Origin: Flavobacterium sangjuense
GTDB taxonomy: Bacteria > Bacteroidota > Bacteroidia > Flavobacteriales > Flavobacteriaceae
Length of the DNA stretch: 64,000 nt
NCBI RefSeq assembly: GCF_004797125.1
Contig: NZ_CP038810.1
Coordinates: 1-64,000, forward strand
Reading direction: 5' to 3'
The notes below the pieces were generated by a model, which was not told the origin of the DNA, ran no database searches, and saw nothing but the letters and a program-made list of their open reading frames with translations. Position 1 is the stretch's first letter, and each line of letters starts with the position of its first letter. Positions 60,143-64,000 of this stretch are shown here, one piece after another. The position numbers and the translations under genes were made by a program.

Positions 60143-61732
60143 ATGAGTTTTTTAAAAGAGATAGAACGCCGCAGAACCTTTGGAATTATTTCGCATCCCG
60201 ATGCCGGAAAAACCACGCTGACAGAGAAATTATTACTATTTGGTGGTGCTATTCAGGAAGCCGGAGCGGTTAAGAATAATAAAATCAAAAAAGGAGCCAC
60301 TTCCGATTTTATGGAAATTGAGCGTCAAAGAGGAATTTCGGTATCGACTTCGGTTTTGGCATTTAATTATCAAGGTAAAAAAATCAATATACTAGATACA
60401 CCGGGACACAAGGATTTTGCCGAAGACACGTTTAGGACACTGACTGCTGTTGATAGTGTTATTGTGGTAATTGACGTTGCCAAAGGTGTTGAGGAACAAA
60501 CTGAAAAATTAGTTGCCGTTTGTAGAATGCGTCATATTCCGATTATTGTTTTTATCAATAAATTGGATAGAGAAGGAAAAGATGCCTTTGATTTGATGGA
60601 TGAAGTAGAGCAGAAATTGGGATTGAGCGTAACGCCTTTGAGTTTCCCAATTGGAATGGGTTATGATTTTCAGGGGATTTATAATATTTGGGAACAGAAC
60701 ATTAATTTGTTTAGTGGTGATAGCCGCAAAAATATCGAAGATACCATTGCATTCTCTGATATTGAAAGTCCGGAACTGGAAAAAATTATTGGTGAAAAAC
60801 CAGCGGTTAAACTGCGTGACGAACTGGAATTGATTTCAGAAGTGTATCCGGCATTTGACAGAGAGCAATACCTTGCCGGAAATTTGCAACCTGTATTTTT
60901 TGGTTCCGCTTTGAATAATTTTGGCGTTAGGGAATTGCTGGATTGCTTTGTTGAAATTGCTCCGGCACCGAGACCAAAGGAATCTGAAACACGTTTGGTG
61001 AAACCTGAAGAACAAAAGATGGCTGGCTTTGTGTTTAAAATCCATGCTAATATGGACCCTAAACATAGAGACAGATTGGCTTTCGTAAAAATTGTTTCTG
61101 GAACTTTTGAACGAAACAAACCCTATTTACATGTTCGTCAGGGAAAAAATTTAAAGTTCTCTAGCCCAAATGCTTTCTTTGCTGAGAAAAAAGAAATTGT
61201 CGACATCTCGTATCCGGGAGACATTGTAGGTTTACATGATACCGGGAATTTTAAAATTGGCGACACCTTAACCGAAGGTGAAATAATGAGTTTCAAAGGA
61301 ATTCCGAGTTTTTCACCGGAACATTTTAGATACATCAATAATGCTGACCCATTAAAGGCAAAACAACTGGACAAAGGAATTGACCAGTTAATGGATGAAG
61401 GAGTAGCGCAATTGTTCACCTTGGAAATGAATAACAGAAAAGTAATTGGAACAGTTGGTGCGCTTCAATACGAAGTTATTCAATACCGATTGGAACATGA
61501 ATATGGTGCTAAATGTAGTTATGAAACTTTTCCGGTACACAAAGCGTGTTGGGTAAAACCCGATGACCCAAAAGGTGAAGAATTTAAAGAGTTCAAAAGG
61601 ATTAAGCAAAAATTCTTAGCTCATGATAAATATGGTCAATTAGTGTTTTTAGCGGATTCTGAATTCACCATACAGATGACCCAAAGCAAATTTCCATCTG
61701 TAAAATTATTCTTCACTTCTGAATTTGATTAA
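60143..61732 (+). CDS. prfC: Peptide chain release factor 3
   Basis: A translational GTPase that recycles RF1 and RF2 from the ribosome. The 529 residues start with the G domain: SHPDAGKTTLTEKLLLFGGAIQEAGAVK (P-loop Lys23), DTPGHKDFAEDTFRTL (G3) and FINKLDREG (G4). The RF3-specific FMEIERQRGISVSTSV follows the P-loop. The EF-Tu-like domain 2 and the RF3 C-terminal domain complete the normal length. It is a single gene, with a -7 box at 60115. Confidence 0.96.
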   Translation: MSFLKEIERRRTFGIISHPDAGKTTLTEKLLLFGGAIQEAGAVKNNKIKKGATSDFMEIERQRGISVSTSVLAFNYQGKKINILDTPGHKDFAEDTFRTLTAVDSVIVVIDVAKGVEEQTEKLVAVCRMRHIPIIVFINKLDREGKDAFDLMDEVEQKLGLSVTPLSFPIGMGYDFQGIYNIWEQNINLFSGDSRKNIEDTIAFSDIESPELEKIIGEKPAVKLRDELELISEVYPAFDREQYLAGNLQPVFFGSALNNFGVRELLDCFVEIAPAPRPKESETRLVKPEEQKMAGFVFKIHANMDPKHRDRLAFVKIVSGTFERNKPYLHVRQGKNLKFSSPNAFFAEKKEIVDISYPGDIVGLHDTGNFKIGDTLTEGEIMSFKGIPSFSPEHFRYINNADPLKAKQLDKGIDQLMDEGVAQLFTLEMNNRKVIGTVGALQYEVIQYRLEHEYGAKCSYETFPVHKACWVKPDDPKGEEFKEFKRIKQKFLAHDKYGQLVFLADSEFTIQMTQSKFPSVKLFFTSEFD

Positions 61733-61802
61733 TTAACTTTAATATAGCATTTAATTTTTTTACTTTTAAAAATGATTACTATATTTACAACTTGTTTATA
61801 AA

Positions 61803-62024
61803 ATGTCTATGAAAAAGCTTTTGAAATTATATTTATTGTCGTTTATCTTATTGTCTGATTTTGTCGCTTTTGCACAACCTGGTGATGATGATGGTGGCGG
61901 TGGCGGTGGACTTGAAGGTGGTGACCCACAACCAGCACCTATAAATGGAAAATTAATACTATTAGCAATTGCTGGTGTTTTATTTGTAATTTACACCTTC
62001 AGAAAAAACAAAAGGATAGTTTAA
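61803..62024 (+). CDS. Small exported protein with PID-CTERM-like C-terminal anchor, 73 aa
   Basis: A 73-residue protein with three parts: signal peptide (residues ~3-25, ends FAQ), a short acidic glycine-rich spacer (PGDDDGGGGGGLEGGDPQPAP), and a C-terminal sorting-like end. The end reads PINGKLILLAIAGVLFVIYTFRKNKRIV: a short motif, a hydrophobic helix and a basic tail. This tripartite plan is that of protein-sorting signals cut by exosortase/archaeosortase-like enzymes, close to the PID-CTERM type I recall from Bacteroidetes (PIN here in place of PID). The whole mature protein is little more than a tag. The start may be 61809. It is convergent with the T9SS gene at 62110. Confidence 0.75.
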   Translation: MSMKKLLKLYLLSFILLSDFVAFAQPGDDDGGGGGGLEGGDPQPAPINGKLILLAIAGVLFVIYTFRKNKRIV

Positions 62025-62054
62025 ATATTTAAATATATTTCCTTTCCAAAATAA

Positions 62055-62086
62055 AAAATCCATCACTTTATGTGATGGATTTTTTA
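62055..62086 (+). terminator. Bidirectional terminator, small protein / T9SS gene
   Basis: AAAATCCATCAC (62055-62066), loop TTTAT, GTGATGGATTTT (62072-62083), a 12-bp stem with A before and T after it. It serves both convergent genes. Confidence 0.88.
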
Positions 62087-62109
62087 TTTTAACTATATTT
62101 CTAATTCAA

Positions 62110-64000
62110 TTATCTAATTACTTTTTTAGTAACAGTTATTCCTTCTTCTGAGGTAATTTGAACCAACAAAACTTGATTTGTTAAACCATTACCAATTGTA
62201 GTTTGACTAGCGTTAATGTCTTTTCTCTCTTCTAACAATCTACCTCTGATATCAAATACTTTGATAGAACTCATAATAGTATTACCTGAATTAACTACGA
62301 ACTCATTATTTTGGCTGTAAATAATTACATTATTAGTTGTAAATACTGGGTTTCGAATTCCTAATTGCGTAGTGTATACAATTTCAAAACGGTCAGAAAA
62401 CGTTCCTGCTGTTGATGCAAAACTATATGCGCCCGTATTCAAATTGTGAATGACAGCCGTCAAATTGTCTTTCAGATAAATTGATTGTGCTCCTCCTGTA
62501 AATATTCCGTCTAAATGGTCAATAGCTATCGTATAGTCACCTGCATTTGCAACTTTAAAATTTAAAGGCACAATATCATTAATATCAAATGGCAATGCTC
62601 TTCCCTGAATTGCATAGCGAGTAGTCCCTATTAATGAAGTTAAAGCAATATCCCCATCATTAATATACCTTCCATCAATTCCGGAATCAACATCCTGAGT
62701 GGCATTGGTACAATAACCAACCAAAGTTTGAGAAAATGATCCTGTGGCATTAGTCGCGTTCAACCAAATTCTGTTTCTTTCAATGGTATCCGTATCATTT
62801 GTATTTTTAAAAAACTGATTGTCATGATTATTAACACGCATGGAGTTATTAAAATTAAGCGCCGTTCCATTTCCTGATCCTTCAACAAAGAATCCTTGAC
62901 CAGTTTGAATAACACCATTCAAATCAGTAACCTCTGCTTCTCCATTATCAGTAAAACCCAATGAATTCCATGAGCAATAACTTGGACTAGAAGCATTATT
63001 GGTTTTTCTCCAAAAATAGAGTGTTCCGGTTATGTTAGTGCTATTAGCAGCAACAAAATTAGTTGCATTCAAAGGTGAAGGATAAGGGTTTCCAACCAGA
63101 TTGAATCGGTTTCCGACTCCACCATCAACCATAGTCAAACTATAATTGCCATTATTAGGAACTCCTGTAAAACGACCTTCCCAAATGGCTGCATTGGTGG
63201 TTGGATGATTGTTGGGTATTCTGATTAAATAACCTTTGGCCGTAGCAAAAGTAGTAACTGCAGGGTTTACAACCGTATACAGATTGGTATTGCTAGTGGT
63301 AGCTGGAGCTACTATGGCTTCATAAGTGGTATAGGTATAAAACCGATTAGTCAAAGTTAAGGGTGAAAAATTCAAAAGTGTCTGACTACCGCTAACCGGA
63401 CTCGACCATAAAGTATAATCCAAGCGTTTCAATAATGAACTATTGCGTTTCATAACTATGTCACCGGTATTCGGATTAGTAGTTCCTCCTTGAATCAAGT
63501 TGGCATTATTATTAAATGTGACTAAACTTCCTGCTGCTACTGTCATTGCCCCATTCAGATTTACTGTATCTCCAGAAGAAATGATTACAGTTGCATTATT
63601 AGTAACCGTTAAGGAGCAAGCAGTAATTCCTGCACCTCCCGAAGTGAAAGCCGTGGCTATAACTGCTGTAGTTGTTGCAGTAGGCGTTCCATTATCCCAG
63701 GCCGGAGTTGTTGCCGGAGCTGTAATAGTCCACGTTGTTGTAGCAATAGTAACAGTAGTTGCGCCGGAATAGACTTCATTACACGCACCATTTTGTACAA
63801 CCGCTCTAAATTGAGTAGTTGCGGTTAATGGATTTGATGTAAAAGTTGTCGCAGTATTAGTGATGGGTGTCCAGGAAGTAAAAGGACTTACCGAAGATTC
63901 CCAACGGGTGATTGTTCCGGTATGTCCTGACAAACTCAATACTCCGCTTGTCGAACCCGGACAAATGGAAGTTCCTCCTGTTACATTGCCTCCCACAGTA
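62110..64000 (-). CDS. T9SS type A sorting domain protein (partial, N-terminus beyond window)
   Basis: The C-terminal ~629 residues of a secreted surface protein; the frame is open at the right edge, so the start is outside. The visible N-terminal part has an Ig-like repeat, GGNVTGGTSICPGSTSGVLSLSGHTGTITRWESS, a module that usually recurs many times. A region around LLNFSPLTLTNRFYTYTTYE and NLVGNPYPSPLNATNFV is a common T9SS-cargo module. The last ~80 residues are the T9SS type A sorting domain (NVIIYSQNNEFVV, IKVFDIRGRLLEE, VLLVQITSEEGITVTKKVIR). The giant protein shares this VTKK-type ending. The ligand is unknown. Confidence 0.93.
   Translation of the reverse strand, partial: TVGGNVTGGTSICPGSTSGVLSLSGHTGTITRWESSVSPFTSWTPITNTATTFTSNPLTATTQFRAVVQNGACNEVYSGATTVTIATTTWTITAPATTPAWDNGTPTATTTAVIATAFTSGGAGITACSLTVTNNATVIISSGDTVNLNGAMTVAAGSLVTFNNNANLIQGGTTNPNTGDIVMKRNSSLLKRLDYTLWSSPVSGSQTLLNFSPLTLTNRFYTYTTYEAIVAPATTSNTNLYTVVNPAVTTFATAKGYLIRIPNNHPTTNAAIWEGRFTGVPNNGNYSLTMVDGGVGNRFNLVGNPYPSPLNATNFVAANSTNITGTLYFWRKTNNASSPSYCSWNSLGFTDNGEAEVTDLNGVIQTGQGFFVEGSGNGTALNFNNSMRVNNHDNQFFKNTNDTDTIERNRIWLNATNATGSFSQTLVGYCTNATQDVDSGIDGRYINDGDIALTSLIGTTRYAIQGRALPFDINDIVPLNFKVANAGDYTIAIDHLDGIFTGGAQSIYLKDNLTAVIHNLNTGAYSFASTAGTFSDRFEIVYTTQLGIRNPVFTTNNVIIYSQNNEFVVNSGNTIMSSIKVFDIRGRLLEERKDINASQTTIGNGLTNQVLLVQITSEEGITVTKKVIR

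Overview
The window looks like chromosomal DNA of a Flavobacterium-type Bacteroidetes. Reasons seen in the sequence: low GC; promoters of the TTG-N17-23-TAnnTTTG kind; frequent TTG/GTG starts; two proteins with C-terminal type IX secretion (T9SS type A) sorting domains; and flavobacterial family architectures (CarboxypepD_reg plus DUF5686, DUF4290, a START-like protein, a long glyceraldehyde-3-phosphate dehydrogenase, a MurA with Asp in place of the fosfomycin-target Cys). There is no phage, insertion sequence, CRISPR array or rRNA; most of the window is housekeeping DNA.

Layout. 1-7 kb: an M23 peptidase cut by the window edge, then a division/RNA module (coiled-coil protein, zapA, a probable 6S RNA, rny), an orphan response regulator, xerD, and two small outer-membrane barrel genes with matching promoters and terminators. 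7-20 kb: aroQ with a DUF5686 surface protein, a DUF1275 and a TauE/SafE membrane protein, a lipoprotein, the DUF493-DUF4290-murA string (with an 8-bp-period hairpin repeat before murA), an NTPase, recQ-fmt, HU, YqgE/AlgH, a class IV aminotransferase and a START-like protein. 20.7-31 kb: tRNA-Met, then a 3330-residue T9SS surface protein with 16 Ig-like repeats, two glycine-rich domains and a LamG-like domain. 31-46 kb: hisS, an ABC permease, prmC, ribD with a HAD hydrolase and YigZ, dnaA followed by a phosphatase and an RsmI-like methyltransferase, a wall-hydrolase group (SLT-like, DUF2279, mltG), dapF and degP. 46-64 kb: gap, aconitase, two tandem acyltransferases diverging from a possible copper-monooxygenase-like protein, a MoxR ATPase, a three-gene parvulin (periplasmic chaperone) operon, prfC, a small anchored protein, and the C-terminal part of a second T9SS protein cut by the window end.

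Functional threads: cell wall and division (M23, zapA, murA, mltG, SLT-like, dapF), envelope biogenesis (three parvulins, degP, barrels, DUF5686), information processing (rny, 6S RNA, xerD, recQ, fmt, HU, hisS, prmC, dnaA, prfC) and surface display by T9SS. Convergent genes are packed tightly: several share a TTAA double stop or abut with no terminator between them. The least ordinary items are the giant alternating-repeat protein, the PHM-like protein at 53.2-54.3 kb, the 8-bp-period hairpin before murA, and promoters that sit almost on the start codon. All family names come from reading the translations; no searches were run.
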